From the NCBI GenBank assembly GCA_963817785.1, contig CAWFPL010000008.1:868001-932000 (forward strand): a stretch of DNA of 64,000 bases. The letters are read 5' to 3'. This stretch comes from JAKALD01 sp963817785. GTDB taxonomy: Bacteria; Pseudomonadota; Gammaproteobacteria; Burkholderiales; SG8-39. The notes below the pieces were generated by a model. The model was not told where the DNA came from. It did no database searches and saw nothing but the letters and a program-made list of their open reading frames with translations. A program made the translations under genes and the position numbers. This document shows positions 34,504 to 43,213 of this stretch, one piece after another (positions within the stretch are counted from its first letter, which is position 1; every line of letters begins with the position of its first letter).

Positions 34504-35271
34504 GTGCTTGACCAAGACGACCTGTTCCCCTCCCCGTACACCCTGACCGGGATCGAGACGCGCCAGGCGCTGCAGCAGCTTGCGCACCATCGTCTCCCGG
34601 TCACCGTCGTCGCCGGCGAAGACCGCCCCGAGTTCCTGAGCACGGTTGTGGGCCGCAGCGATTCGGGCTGGAACGCCATCGTCCTGGGTCACCCCGCCGA
34701 CGCCTCGCCGGAGCAACCGGCCTTCGGCACCGGGGAAGCGCTCAGGCTGCTGTGGACCGAAGACCGGGTCCGGTACGCCGCGCAGGCCCGCGTCGTGCGG
34801 GTTCGGTCCGGGGATCCGCTCGCCTACGAGCTGCAGGTGGGCCCGGAGGTGTCGCGCCTGGGGCGGCGCAAGACGCTGCGCGTGCCGATCGAACCGAACG
34901 ACCGCGTGCGCGCCGAGCTTCTGGTCGACGGACGAGCCGAGCCTCTGATCCCCGCGGTCAAGGACCTCAGCGTCGACGGCTGCCGGCTCTCGCTCGCCGC
35001 GGAGATCGCGCGCGGCGCCGGATTGGGGCCCGGCCTTCAGGCCGCGCTCTCGCTCCTGTTGGCCGACGGCGCCGAGCACGAGCACAGCCGGATACAGATC
35101 CTGCATGTCGGACCGGCGAACGAAGGGCTGCTCGAATTCGGCGCCTCCTGGCTCGCGCCCGTGCCGAAGTTCAAGGACCGGATCGCGCGCTTCGTCGCGA
35201 TCAAGCGATTCATGCTCTCGCAGCAGCTCGCGGCTGCGCCCGACCGGACGGACGCCTCCCCGCAAGGTTGA
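34504..35271 (+). CDS. PilZ-domain protein with YcgR-like N-terminal domain
   Basis: 255 residues from GTG 34504. The N-terminal about 115 residues form a beta-barrel domain like YcgR_2/PilZN (FEATURE: LPVTVVAGEDRPEFLSTVVG). The C-terminal PilZ domain has both c-di-GMP contacts: RKTLR at residues 122-126 (RxxxR) and DLSVDG at 154-159 (DxSxxG). It should bind cyclic di-GMP, and by analogy with YcgR it may slow the flagellar motor or control another envelope machine. No flagellar or diguanylate cyclase gene lies in the window. It is convergent to the hyf-like operon (130 bp between stops). Confidence 0.85.
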   Translation: MLDQDDLFPSPYTLTGIETRQALQQLAHHRLPVTVVAGEDRPEFLSTVVGRSDSGWNAIVLGHPADASPEQPAFGTGEALRLLWTEDRVRYAAQARVVRVRSGDPLAYELQVGPEVSRLGRRKTLRVPIEPNDRVRAELLVDGRAEPLIPAVKDLSVDGCRLSLAAEIARGAGLGPGLQAALSLLLADGAEHEHSRIQILHVGPANEGLLEFGASWLAPVPKFKDRIARFVAIKRFMLSQQLAAAPDRTDASPQG

Positions 35272-35401
35272 TCTTCCTCCGCCTGTCGCGGAGGAAACGC
35301 CACTGATGTCGTTTCCGTGACCGTGCAGCGCGTTGCCGGCAAAACGCGTCCGTCCCCCCCCATCAGGGGTAACCGAGCCTTAGTCCGGCCTTATCCACCT
35401 C

Positions 35402-35527
35402 TCACCCCGACGCTGCGCCGCCAATGCTGATCAACGCCATGATAATGATTAAGGCAATCGCCGCAGCAAGCCCCGCGATCGCTATTTGGGTAGGCGAAAA
35501 ACGCTTCTCCTTCGGCTCATCGCTCAT
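35402..35527 (-). CDS. 41-aa single-span membrane protein at the end of the hyf-like operon
   Basis: The minus strand from ATG 35527 encodes 41 residues: a charged N-terminus MSDEPKEKRFSPTQ (1-14), then one hydrophobic helix about 15-36 (IAIAGLAAAIALIIIMALIS), a Gly/Ala tail and a TGA. AGGAGGAGG lies 5 bp before the ATG, one of the strongest ribosome sites in the window. The start is only 27 bp beyond the hyfI stop on the same strand. This is short but well supported. It is probably an accessory or assembly subunit of the hydrogenase-like membrane complex, comparable in size to small subunits of respiratory complexes. I know no named family for it. Confidence 0.65.
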   Translation of the reverse strand: MSDEPKEKRFSPTQIAIAGLAAAIALIIIMALISIGGAASG

Positions 35528-35554
35528 TTGCCTCCTCCTGTTGCATGAATCGGA

Positions 35555-36091
35555 TCATGCGCCTCGGCGTCCATCGGCCGCTACGCTTTCGAGGAGCGCG
35601 AGCAGGCCCTTGAGCAGGTCGATCGGCGACGGTGGGCATCCGCGAATATGCAGGTCAACCGGCAACACCTGCGACACGCCTCCAACACAAGCATAGCTGC
35701 CTGCAAACATGCCGCCGTCCCGGGCACAGTCGCCCGCCGCAACGACCCACTTGGGATCCGGGGTGGCCAGGTAAGTACGCTCGAGCGCTTCCCGCATGTT
35801 TGCGGTGACCGGTCCTGTCACCAACAGTACGTCGGCGTGGCGCGGAGAAGCGACGAATCGAAGACCGAAACGCTCGAGGTCGTAAAGCACGTTGCTTAGC
35901 GCATGAATTTCCAGCTCGCAGCCGTTGCAGGACCCTGCATCGACCTCCCGGATCGAAAGCGCCCGCCCCAGGCGCTTATGGGAAGCTTGATTCACGCGTG
36001 CGGCCAACTCGGCCAGCGCCCTGTCATCGATCGCCGGCGCGTGCTCGGTGAGGGTTCCCTGGACGAAGCTTTTGAAAAGCAGTCTGCGCAT
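35555..36091 (-). CDS. hyfI: Hydrogenase-4-like Fe-S subunit (NuoB/HyfI family)
   Basis: 178 residues from ATG 36091, 11 bp after the hyfG stop. The NuoB-like 4Fe-4S cluster (N2 position) ligands are complete: SCNGCE (C55, C58), AAGDCARDGG and IRGCPPSP. VDLHIRGCPPSPIDLLKGLL is the family C-terminus. The frame is open further upstream but that part overlaps hyfG and is not conserved. The protein would carry electrons at the interface of the peripheral arm and the membrane arm. With no other Fe-S protein gene in the operon, this cluster is the only obvious redox centre of the complex. Confidence 0.9.
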   Translation of the reverse strand: MRRLLFKSFVQGTLTEHAPAIDDRALAELAARVNQASHKRLGRALSIREVDAGSCNGCELEIHALSNVLYDLERFGLRFVASPRHADVLLVTGPVTANMREALERTYLATPDPKWVVAAGDCARDGGMFAGSYACVGGVSQVLPVDLHIRGCPPSPIDLLKGLLALLESVAADGRRGA

Positions 36092-36102
36092 CCGCGGCCA
36101 CC

Positions 36103-37527
36103 CTATAGGTCGTGCCCCGAGTACGAGCAATTGAACGATTTGTTGCAGAGAGGAAAGTCGGCGACGATGTTGCCCTCGATCGCCGCCTCGAGCAGCGGCC
36201 ACTGAAACCACGAAGGGTCGCGCAGATGACAGCGCTCGACCCGCCCCCCCGGGCCGACCCTGACCCAGGCCAGGATGTCGCCGCGGAATCCCTCGACCAA
36301 CGCCGTGCCTTCACGCACGCCGGTTTCCAGTCGCATGGCGACCGGGGCGCAGATGGATCCGGAGGGCATTTGGGCCAGTATCTGCTCGATGAGCGCAAGA
36401 CTCTGCTCAACCTCGCGGATGCGTATCCAGATGCGCGCGTTCACGTCGCCGGAGTGAACCACCGGAACTTCGAACCGCAGCCTGTCGTAGGGGGCGTAGC
36501 CAGGCGCGCGGCGCGCGTCGAAGTCGCGCCCCGATGCGCGTCCGACGAAGCCGCCGGCGGCATATTGCTGCGCGAGCTTCGGCGACAGAATGCCGGTTCC
36601 GACAGTGCGGTCCTTGAGCGACGGAGTGTTTTCGTATACCTCGACGAGGTCCGGGAATTCCTTGCGAGCCTGCGCGACCAGCGCGTGAATGAGCGCGGGG
36701 CCGTCGGCCGGCAAGTCGCAACGGAGTCCGCCTGGCACGACCCGATCCATCATGAGCCGGTGGCCGAAACAGGCGTCCGCCGTTCGCAATACCCTCTCAC
36801 GCAGAAGGCCGAATTGAGCGTGCATGATGGCGAAGGCGGCGTCATTGCAGACGGCTCCGATGTCGCCGAAGTGATTGGCGAGCCGCTCGAGTTCGGCGAG
36901 CAGCGCTCGCAGCCAGACCGCGCGTGGCGGTATTTCCATCTCGAGGGCCGCCTCGAGCGCCAGGGCAAAGGCCAGGGCGAAGGCGACGGTGCTGTCGCCG
37001 GAGATGCGCCCCGCGTACGCCGCCGCACGTTCGGCCGAGGCACCGACCATGAGCGATTCGACGCCCTTGTGGGCGTAGCCGAGGCGTTCCTCCAGCCGCA
37101 CCACCGTCTCGCCGTTCGCGGTGAAGCGGAAGTGTCCGGGCTCGATGATTCCGGCATGGACCGGGCCCACCGGGATCTGGTGGAGGCTCTCGCCCTCCGC
37201 GGGCAGAAACTGATACTTACCGCTGTGGCGAAGCCAGGGTCGGGTGTCCCGCAGACCTACGGGGTCCAATCCGACCAGATCGCGTATCGCCCGCTCCGGT
37301 CGAATCGCCGGCGGATGCAGCCGCCCGACCGAGGGAAAGCGGTTTCCATCGCATTCGACGCTGAGTACGGTGCACCCGTTCGTGTCGCGCTCCATGACCG
37401 CCATGTGCACGTAGCGCGGCTCTCCCCACAGTCCGAGCAACGCCAGTTCCCCGACCTGCAGACGAGCCGCCGCCTGCTCCCAGTCCTCCCGGCGCACGAC
37501 CGAACGCGGCCAATTCAGCGATGCCAT
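36103..37527 (-). CDS. hyfG: Hydrogenase-4-like large subunit (NuoC-NuoD/HyfG family), NiFe ligands absent
   Basis: 474 residues. An N-terminal NuoC-like segment (about 1-110) is fused to a NuoD/HycE-like large-subunit domain (GPVHAGIIEPGHFRFTANGE, RLGYAHKGVESLM, LERLANHFGDIGAVCNDAAF). In true NiFe hydrogenases an RxCGxC motif follows the HKG helix; here it reads YAGRISGDSTV without Cys. The C-terminus DFPLCNKSFNCSYSGHDL keeps cysteines but not the DPCxxC(T/H) pattern. So the catalytic NiFe site is probably absent, as in complex I NuoD. It pairs with HyfI. The chemistry, whether quinone-like or ferredoxin-driven, is unknown. Confidence 0.85.
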   Translation of the reverse strand: MASLNWPRSVVRREDWEQAAARLQVGELALLGLWGEPRYVHMAVMERDTNGCTVLSVECDGNRFPSVGRLHPPAIRPERAIRDLVGLDPVGLRDTRPWLRHSGKYQFLPAEGESLHQIPVGPVHAGIIEPGHFRFTANGETVVRLEERLGYAHKGVESLMVGASAERAAAYAGRISGDSTVAFALAFALALEAALEMEIPPRAVWLRALLAELERLANHFGDIGAVCNDAAFAIMHAQFGLLRERVLRTADACFGHRLMMDRVVPGGLRCDLPADGPALIHALVAQARKEFPDLVEVYENTPSLKDRTVGTGILSPKLAQQYAAGGFVGRASGRDFDARRAPGYAPYDRLRFEVPVVHSGDVNARIWIRIREVEQSLALIEQILAQMPSGSICAPVAMRLETGVREGTALVEGFRGDILAWVRVGPGGRVERCHLRDPSWFQWPLLEAAIEGNIVADFPLCNKSFNCSYSGHDL

Positions 37528-37533
37528 GTCGCA

Positions 37534-38982
37534 TTACCTAAGAAGACTCGCCACATGCTCGAACCAGGCCACAAGCGCGGCCGGTAGCCAGATCCCCGCT
37601 GCGATGACCAGCGCGAAGTGGGCAAACATCGGCACGAACGACGCCCTCACCGGCTCGCGGCTGCCGTGAGGATCGCCGAACGCCAAGCCGTTCAAACGCA
37701 GCAGCAGCGCGCCGAACGCAACCAGAAGACTCAGGCCCAGCGCCACGGCCAACACCGGTGAGCGCGCGAAGGTGGTCGTCACGATGAGGAACTCGGTCAT
37801 GAAGATGCCCATCGGAGGCAGCCCCGCAATGGCGGCGACGCCCAATACCAGTCCCCAGCCGAGGACCGGGTGTGAAACCGTGAGCCCACGGATGTCGCGC
37901 ATGTTTTGCGTCCCCTTTACCTGCGCGATGTTGCCGACGCAAAAGAAGATTCCCGACTTGGTCAGGCTGTGAAGCGTCATGTGGAGGAGACCGGCGAAAT
38001 TCGCCAGCGGCCCCCCCATACCGAAGGCGAATGTGATGATCCCCATGTGCTCGATCGAGGAATAGCCGAACATGCGCTTGATATCGTGGCGTCGATACAG
38101 CATGAACGAGGCGAAGACCACCGAGAGCAGACCCAGGGACACCATGAGTGGCCCCGGCGCGAACGCCCCCGGATTCGCCGACATCACGCTCTTGAACCGC
38201 AGCACGGCGAATAGGGCCACGTTTAGAAGCAAGCCGGAAAGTACCGCCGAAATGGGGGTCGGACCTTCCGCGTGCGCGTCGGGCAGCCACGCATGCAGGG
38301 GCACCAGGCCCACCTTGGTTCCGTAGCCGAGCAGGAGGAAGAGGAACGCGAGGTTCAGGAGCGCCGGATCGAATTCAGGTGATCTCTTCACCAGCACGCT
38401 CCAGGTCATGGCATCCAGGCCTTCGCCGACGACCGCGTGTGCCGCCAGATACACCAGAATGGTTCCGAACAGCGCGAACGCGATGCCGACGCTGCCCAGA
38501 AGAAAATACTTCCACGCCGCCTCGAGCGCGGCAGGGGTTCGATAAATCCCCACCATGAGTACCGTAGTGAGCGTCGCGAGCTCGATCGCGACCCACATCA
38601 GACCCACGTTGTTGGACAGCAGCGCCAGGTTCATGGCGAACATGAGCGTCTGGTACATCGCGTGGTAGAAGCGCAGGTAGATCGGAGTGAGCCGGCCGGT
38701 CTCCAGCTCGTGCGCGATGTAGCTGCCGCTGAACACGCTGGTCGTGAATCCGACGAAGGTGCTCAGCACGATGAATACGACATTCAGGTCATCTACGATC
38801 AGGAAGTGCCCGGGAGCCGGTCGTTCCCTGAACAGCACGGTCGCTGCAATGAACGTCAGGAATGCCGCCAACGCATTGAGCCGCGCCGTCGCTCGGTTAT
38901 CGGGCAGTACGGCGAGCAGGCCCGCGCTCACCGCGGGGATGATCAGAACCGCGCCCACGAAAAAAGAACCACCCTCGCTCAT
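37534..38982 (-). CDS. hyfF: Hydrogenase-4-like antiporter-type membrane subunit (HyfF/NuoN-like)
   Basis: 482 residues with about 14 membrane spans. The proton-channel Lys/Glu helices of the antiporter-like family are visible: NNVGLMWVAIELATLTTVLM, and GTKVGLVPLHAWLPDAHAEG with the half-helix TPISAVLSGLLLNVALFAVL. RMFGYSSIEHMGIITFAFGM follows. It belongs to the Nuo-L/M/N/Mrp family and should move protons or Na+. It overlaps hyfE by 4 nt (ATGA) and ends 7 bp before hyfG. Confidence 0.9.
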   Translation of the reverse strand: MSEGGSFFVGAVLIIPAVSAGLLAVLPDNRATARLNALAAFLTFIAATVLFRERPAPGHFLIVDDLNVVFIVLSTFVGFTTSVFSGSYIAHELETGRLTPIYLRFYHAMYQTLMFAMNLALLSNNVGLMWVAIELATLTTVLMVGIYRTPAALEAAWKYFLLGSVGIAFALFGTILVYLAAHAVVGEGLDAMTWSVLVKRSPEFDPALLNLAFLFLLLGYGTKVGLVPLHAWLPDAHAEGPTPISAVLSGLLLNVALFAVLRFKSVMSANPGAFAPGPLMVSLGLLSVVFASFMLYRRHDIKRMFGYSSIEHMGIITFAFGMGGPLANFAGLLHMTLHSLTKSGIFFCVGNIAQVKGTQNMRDIRGLTVSHPVLGWGLVLGVAAIAGLPPMGIFMTEFLIVTTTFARSPVLAVALGLSLLVAFGALLLRLNGLAFGDPHGSREPVRASFVPMFAHFALVIAAGIWLPAALVAWFEHVASLLR

Positions 38983-39641
38983 GGCTGCTCACCGCGGTAT
39001 TCGTGCAGGGCGTGGATATCGACCGTGTCGAAGCTCTCGCGAATGCGGAACAGAAACACGCCGATCACGATAAGGGCGATCAGGATCGAGAACGCGACGC
39101 TGATCTCGACAACGAGCGGCATCCCCTTGGCACCCGTGGCGGCGAGAATCAACCCATTCTCGATCGACATGAAGCCGATGACCTGGCTTACCGCGTTGCG
39201 CCGGGAGATCATCATGAGCAGGCCAAGCAGCAGGACCGACAACGCGAACGCCAGGTCTTGCTGGGTGAGCGTTCCGGCCTTCGCAGTGATCGGCAGCATG
39301 ACCATGATGGAAAGCGCAACCAATCCGATGCCTGCAAGCATCGTTTGCCCGATGCCGACGACGGTCTCGATCGTGCGATGAATTCCCAGTTGCACGATGA
39401 TGCGATGCAGCGCGAAGGGAATGATGATCGCCTTGACGATGAGAGCGATCGCGGCAGTGATGTACAAGTGCGGCGCGTGCTGGATGTGCGCCTGCCACGC
39501 CACCGAGAGCGAAACCACCAGCGCGTGCAGTGCGAAAGTGTTCACCAGCCCGGTCATGCGGTCCTGGTAGAGCAGCATGAAGCTCACCAGCACGAGGCCG
39601 CCCGCGAACAGATGCGCGACGTCGAGAGCGAGAGGATCCAT
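38979..39641 (-). CDS. hyfE: Hydrogenase-4-like membrane subunit (HyfE, NuoK-like)
   Basis: 220 residues, six or seven membrane helices. The NuoK-like core sits in the C-terminal half with RNAVSQVIGFMSIENGLILA, where the Glu in the SIENG helix matches the conserved NuoK glutamate. The N-terminal half (LVNTFALHALVVSLSVAWQA) adds extra helices as in HyfE. ATG 39641 shares one base with the hyfC stop (TGATG), and the end overlaps hyfF by 4 nt, indicating tightly coupled translation. Confidence 0.88.
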   Translation of the reverse strand: MDPLALDVAHLFAGGLVLVSFMLLYQDRMTGLVNTFALHALVVSLSVAWQAHIQHAPHLYITAAIALIVKAIIIPFALHRIIVQLGIHRTIETVVGIGQTMLAGIGLVALSIMVMLPITAKAGTLTQQDLAFALSVLLLGLLMMISRRNAVSQVIGFMSIENGLILAATGAKGMPLVVEISVAFSILIALIVIGVFLFRIRESFDTVDIHALHEYRGEQP

Positions 39642-40597
39642 CACCCGGCCATGGTCACGAATAGCAGCAGCGCCGCGAGGAAACCAAGCATCAGCGCCGC
39701 CCCGAGAAAATCGGGAACGCGGAACACACGCATCTTCGCGGTCGCGGTCTCGAATACCGCAAGCAGGAAGCCGCCGGCGGCAAGCTTCAGCACGTACACC
39801 CCGACGCCCGCGAAGTAGGCGACGAGCCCTTGCCCGGACACCGCGATCCCCCACGGGAAGAACACGCAGGCGATGACCGAGACGTAGAGCAGGAGCTTCA
39901 GGGACGCGGCCGCCTCGATGAGCGCCAGGTGTCGGCCCGAATACTCGAGGATCATCGCCTCGTGCACCATGGTGAGCTCAAGGTGCGTGGCCGGATTGTC
40001 GACCGGGATGCGGGAGTTCTCGGCGATCGCGACCATGATGAGCCCGATGAGCGCAAGCGCGAGGGAAAACCGCAGCCCGACGTCCGATGCTTGCAGAGAC
40101 GCGGCGATCGAGGAGAGCTGCGTGGAGCCCGCAAGCAGCGAGAGCGTGAATACGACCATCAGCATCGCCGGCTCGGCGAGCGAAGCGATCAACATTTCGC
40201 GGCTCGAGCCGATTCCGCCGAAGCTGGTTCCCACATCAAGCCCGGCCAGGGCGAGCATGAAGCGCGCGCTTCCCAGGAGCGCGACGATGGCGATCATGTC
40301 GGCCGCGTAGCTGAAGATCAGGCCCGTGGCGAAAGTAGGGATGAGCGAAGCGGCGACCCAGGTGGTGGCAAAGATGAGGTAAGGCGCGACGCGAAACACC
40401 CATGACGCCGCATGCGCGAGCACGACGTCTTTGCGCAGCAGCCGCAGGAGCTCGCGATACGGCTGCGCAAGCGGCGGGCCTTGGCGGCGCAGCAGGTGCG
40501 CCTTGACTTTGCGCACGTAGCCGGTGAATAGCGGCGCAAGCGCAAGCACGAGAGCCATCTGGCCGATCTGGACGAGCAGATCCAGGACTAATGCCAT
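39641..40597 (-). CDS. hyfC: Hydrogenase-4-like membrane subunit (HyfC/HycD, NuoH-like)
   Basis: 318 residues, eight predicted membrane spans. NuoH/HycD hallmarks: VRKVKAHLLRRQGPPLAQPY (the RxxGP loop), then AENSRIPVDNPATHLELTMV and HEAMILEYSGRHLALIE. The acidic loop contacts the Fe-S/large subunit pair. It starts at ATG 40597, 10 nt inside the end of hyfB. It is the coupling subunit between the redox arm (HyfG/HyfI) and antiporter-like subunits. Confidence 0.9.
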   Translation of the reverse strand: MALVLDLLVQIGQMALVLALAPLFTGYVRKVKAHLLRRQGPPLAQPYRELLRLLRKDVVLAHAASWVFRVAPYLIFATTWVAASLIPTFATGLIFSYAADMIAIVALLGSARFMLALAGLDVGTSFGGIGSSREMLIASLAEPAMLMVVFTLSLLAGSTQLSSIAASLQASDVGLRFSLALALIGLIMVAIAENSRIPVDNPATHLELTMVHEAMILEYSGRHLALIEAAASLKLLLYVSVIACVFFPWGIAVSGQGLVAYFAGVGVYVLKLAAGGFLLAVFETATAKMRVFRVPDFLGAALMLGFLAALLLFVTMAG

Positions 40598-42600
40598 ACC
40601 GCGAGCACCATCAGGAGCGCGACCAATGCGCTGAACACGAGCGTGAGATAGGCCCGGATCGAGAGAAACTGGACCTTGTTGAGTCGATCCGCGACGAAGC
40701 TCACGAGGCGGGTGATGGGCGCATAGAGTGCGTCCCATAGGAGATCGCGCATCCGAACGTGCATCTGTGCCGCATGGAGGTCGCCCGGCGCCGGCATGCG
40801 CACCTCCTCGCGCGCGCGGAATACCACGCTCCCGAATACCCTGCGAATCGGCTGCGAGAAGCTTCCAGCGGTGTACTGGGTGGCGGGGCTCGAATCCGGA
40901 AAGCCGCAGTCCCAGGGCGCAGACCTGCGCAGCGCGTCGGAGGCCCAGCGATGGATCGCTTCAGCGCCGAGCCCGGCGGCGAGCGCAATAAGGAGGAACA
41001 GGAGCAGTCCGTTGTAGGAGCTCCGGCTCTGGGCGACCGGGACAATCGTCAGCCAGTCGAGTTGGCCCTGCCCCGGCAGATGCGCCCCGGCCAAAGCCTG
41101 GGTGACCGGCGCAAGTGCGTCGATGAAGTAGCCCGGCAGGATGCCGGCGATGAGGCAAAAAACGCCCAGAATGAACATGGTGGCGAGCGACCAGCGGTCG
41201 GTCTCGGCGGCGTTCCGAGCCGCATCGGTGCGCGGCCGGCCCAGAAAGGTCACGCCGAATGCCTTGACGAAGCAGGCCGCCGCGAGCGCGGCCGAGAGCG
41301 CGAGCAGCGCTCCAATTGCGGGAACGAGAAACTTCAGCAGCCACTGCGGCAGTCCCGGGCTCAGGAGAATCGCCTGGAAGGTGAGCCACTCGGACACGAA
41401 GCCGTTGAACGGCGGCAGCGCGGAGATTGCAGCCGAGCCGATCAGAAATGCAAATGCCGTGAGGGGCATGCGATGGATCAATCCGCCGAGATGCTCCATG
41501 TCACGCTCGCCAGTGGCAGTAAGCACCGCGCCCGATCCGAAGAACAGCAGGCTCTTGAACACCGAGTGGTTGAAGACGTGGAACAACGCTGCCGTCAGCG
41601 CCAGCGCAGCGGCGGTCCGCATCCCGTTGGCCTTGAAGGCGAGCGCAAGGCCGAGACCGATGAAGATGATGCCGATGTTCTCCACGGTGTGATAAGCGAG
41701 CAGGCGCTTGAGATCGTGCTCCATGAGCGCATGCAGCACGCCTATGACCGCGGTCACCCCGCCCAGAAACGCGACCAGCGCTCCTGCCCACCACGTGGGC
41801 ACACCGAGCAGGTCGAAGACGATACGCACCATGCCGTACACGGCCACCTTGGTCATGACTCCGCTCATCAGTGCGGAGACATGGCTCGGCGCCGCGGGAT
41901 GTGCAAGAGGCAGCCACACGTGCAGCGGAACCAGGCCCGCCTTCGACCCCGCCCCGATCAGCACGAGGACGAGCGCCGCCGCTGCGACGCCGGCCGCGGG
42001 GGGCGCCGCGCGAATGGCTTGGAACGCGTAGCCACCCGCGGGGCCCGCGAGCAGGCCGAACGCAAGGAGCAGCGCGAGCGTACCGAAGCTCGCCATGATG
42101 AGATACAGATAGCCAGCCGCCGCGTTTGCCGCGCGGCGATGGTGCGCCATGACGAGCGCCCAGGAGGCAAGCGACATGAATTCCCACGCGAACAGGAACG
42201 TGAACGCGTCGTCGGCGAGCACCACGAGGTTCATGGCCGCCAGAAACGCCGGGAAGAACGGCAATACGCGCCCGGGTGTCTCCTCGTGCCTGCCGTAGCC
42301 GATGCCGTAGATGCTCGCCGTCGTGGCGCCGAGATTGACCACGACGAGGAAGAACGCCGCCAGGGAATCGAGCCGGAAGTGCGCGCCCAACCAGGGCAAT
42401 CCGACGGGCAGCGTCAGCGCGCTTAGGAGCGGGCGACCGACGAAAAGGCTGGTGGCTGCGATGCCGAGCGCCGCTGCCGATAGGCAGAGCGCAGCGCCGT
42501 AGACAATCGAGGTTCCCACACGATGGCGCGCCGCCGGAACCGCCGCCACGCTGGTTGCAAGCAGCCCCCCAATGCACCACAACAGCCCTTCGAGAGCCAT
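40588..42600 (-). CDS. hyfB: Hydrogenase-4-like antiporter-type membrane subunit (HyfB, NuoL-like)
   Basis: 670 residues, about 15-16 membrane helices. Family sequences include FLFAWEFMSLASWALVMAHH with the conserved Glu. GSKAGLVPLHVWLPLAHPAA and the half-helix PSHVSALMSGVMTKVAVYGM follow, then LLAYHTVENIGIIFIGLGLA and FNHSVFKSLLFFGSGAVL. The long C-terminal extension (about 520-670) is typical of HyfB/HycC. It is the first structural gene of the operon, 48 bp after the XRE regulator gene. Confidence 0.92.
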   Translation of the reverse strand: MALEGLLWCIGGLLATSVAAVPAARHRVGTSIVYGAALCLSAAALGIAATSLFVGRPLLSALTLPVGLPWLGAHFRLDSLAAFFLVVVNLGATTASIYGIGYGRHEETPGRVLPFFPAFLAAMNLVVLADDAFTFLFAWEFMSLASWALVMAHHRRAANAAAGYLYLIMASFGTLALLLAFGLLAGPAGGYAFQAIRAAPPAAGVAAAALVLVLIGAGSKAGLVPLHVWLPLAHPAAPSHVSALMSGVMTKVAVYGMVRIVFDLLGVPTWWAGALVAFLGGVTAVIGVLHALMEHDLKRLLAYHTVENIGIIFIGLGLALAFKANGMRTAAALALTAALFHVFNHSVFKSLLFFGSGAVLTATGERDMEHLGGLIHRMPLTAFAFLIGSAAISALPPFNGFVSEWLTFQAILLSPGLPQWLLKFLVPAIGALLALSAALAAACFVKAFGVTFLGRPRTDAARNAAETDRWSLATMFILGVFCLIAGILPGYFIDALAPVTQALAGAHLPGQGQLDWLTIVPVAQSRSSYNGLLLFLLIALAAGLGAEAIHRWASDALRRSAPWDCGFPDSSPATQYTAGSFSQPIRRVFGSVVFRAREEVRMPAPGDLHAAQMHVRMRDLLWDALYAPITRLVSFVADRLNKVQFLSIRAYLTLVFSALVALLMVLAVWH

Positions 42601-42648
42601 GGTGCGCTTCGTTCCCCCCTTAAGGACGCCCTTGGCGCGGCTCGGGCC

Positions 42649-42912
42649 CTACGCGGGCCGCTCCGGCGTTGGCTTGAATCGAACTCCGCGACCGCCGTTC
42701 GCACTCGCCGCGCCCTCGCCAATCAATTCGACGCCCGCGCGGTCCAGCGCCTCAATCAGCTTCATTAACGACTCGACATTGCCGCGCACCACACCATCGC
42801 TCGTCTCCATGCGCTGAATCGTGGGGAGCGATAAGCCGCACGCCGCGGCCAGGGCGCGCTGATCGAGCCCCAGCAATGCTCTTGCAGCCCGAAGTTGTTG
42901 CGCTGTGATCAT
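42649..42912 (-). CDS. XRE-family helix-turn-helix regulator
   Basis: 87 residues, essentially one HTH domain: QLRAARALLGLDQRALAAAC (helices 1-2), GLSLPTIQRMETSDGVVRGN (recognition helix), then VESLMKLIEALDRAGVELIG. The last segment, GGRGVRFKPTPERPA, is a short tail. This small type is common as a chromosomal regulator or as part of addiction pairs; no toxin gene adjoins it. It lies just upstream of hyfB in the same orientation, so it may control the hyf-like operon and itself. Confidence 0.85.
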   Translation of the reverse strand: MITAQQLRAARALLGLDQRALAAACGLSLPTIQRMETSDGVVRGNVESLMKLIEALDRAGVELIGEGAASANGGRGVRFKPTPERPA

Positions 42913-42924
42913 ACACTGCGCTTG

Positions 42925-42954
42925 AGTTTAGACTTACCATGACTGATATGTAAA
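42925..42954 (-). promoter_or_regulatory. Candidate promoter of the XRE-hyf operon
   Basis: On the minus strand TTTACA (42954-42949), 18 bp, TAAACT (42930-42925), within an AT-rich pocket. The -10 box is only 12 bp before the ATG at 42912, so the mRNA would have a very short or no leader. The remaining gap to 43213 (301 bp in all) is AT-richer than its surroundings and shows no gene. Confidence 0.4.
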
Positions 42955-43213
42955 TTACAGCATTCCATTATTGATGTACCGTAAATCTCGATGCCTTATT
43001 GCGCTGCAACATGCTGCGCCGGTCTGCATCGGAGGCCTTTCGGAGCTTGACGCTCTACTGTTTATTTCCATCACCCGTTGACGCCAGCATCGGTCTCACG
43101 CTGACCCGTGCGGTCGCTGCGAAGATTGCGAAATATTAAGCGGCTACTGTGACCGAGGCTTGATCAATGCTCGACGAAAAGATGGGTCTGTCCGGCTCGC
43201 AGCCGGCCACGGC

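Noticed and set aside
35424..35696. A 90-residue plus-strand frame between the PilZ and hyfI genes
   Set aside because: It overlaps the 41-aa minus-strand gene and the end of hyfI. The minus-strand reading has a strong ribosome site and a clear membrane helix, the plus-strand reading does not.
36103..42600. A genuine NiFe hydrogenase or formate hydrogenlyase
   Set aside because: NiFe ligands are not visible in the large subunit, and no maturation genes or formate dehydrogenase are nearby. Called hydrogenase-4-like only.
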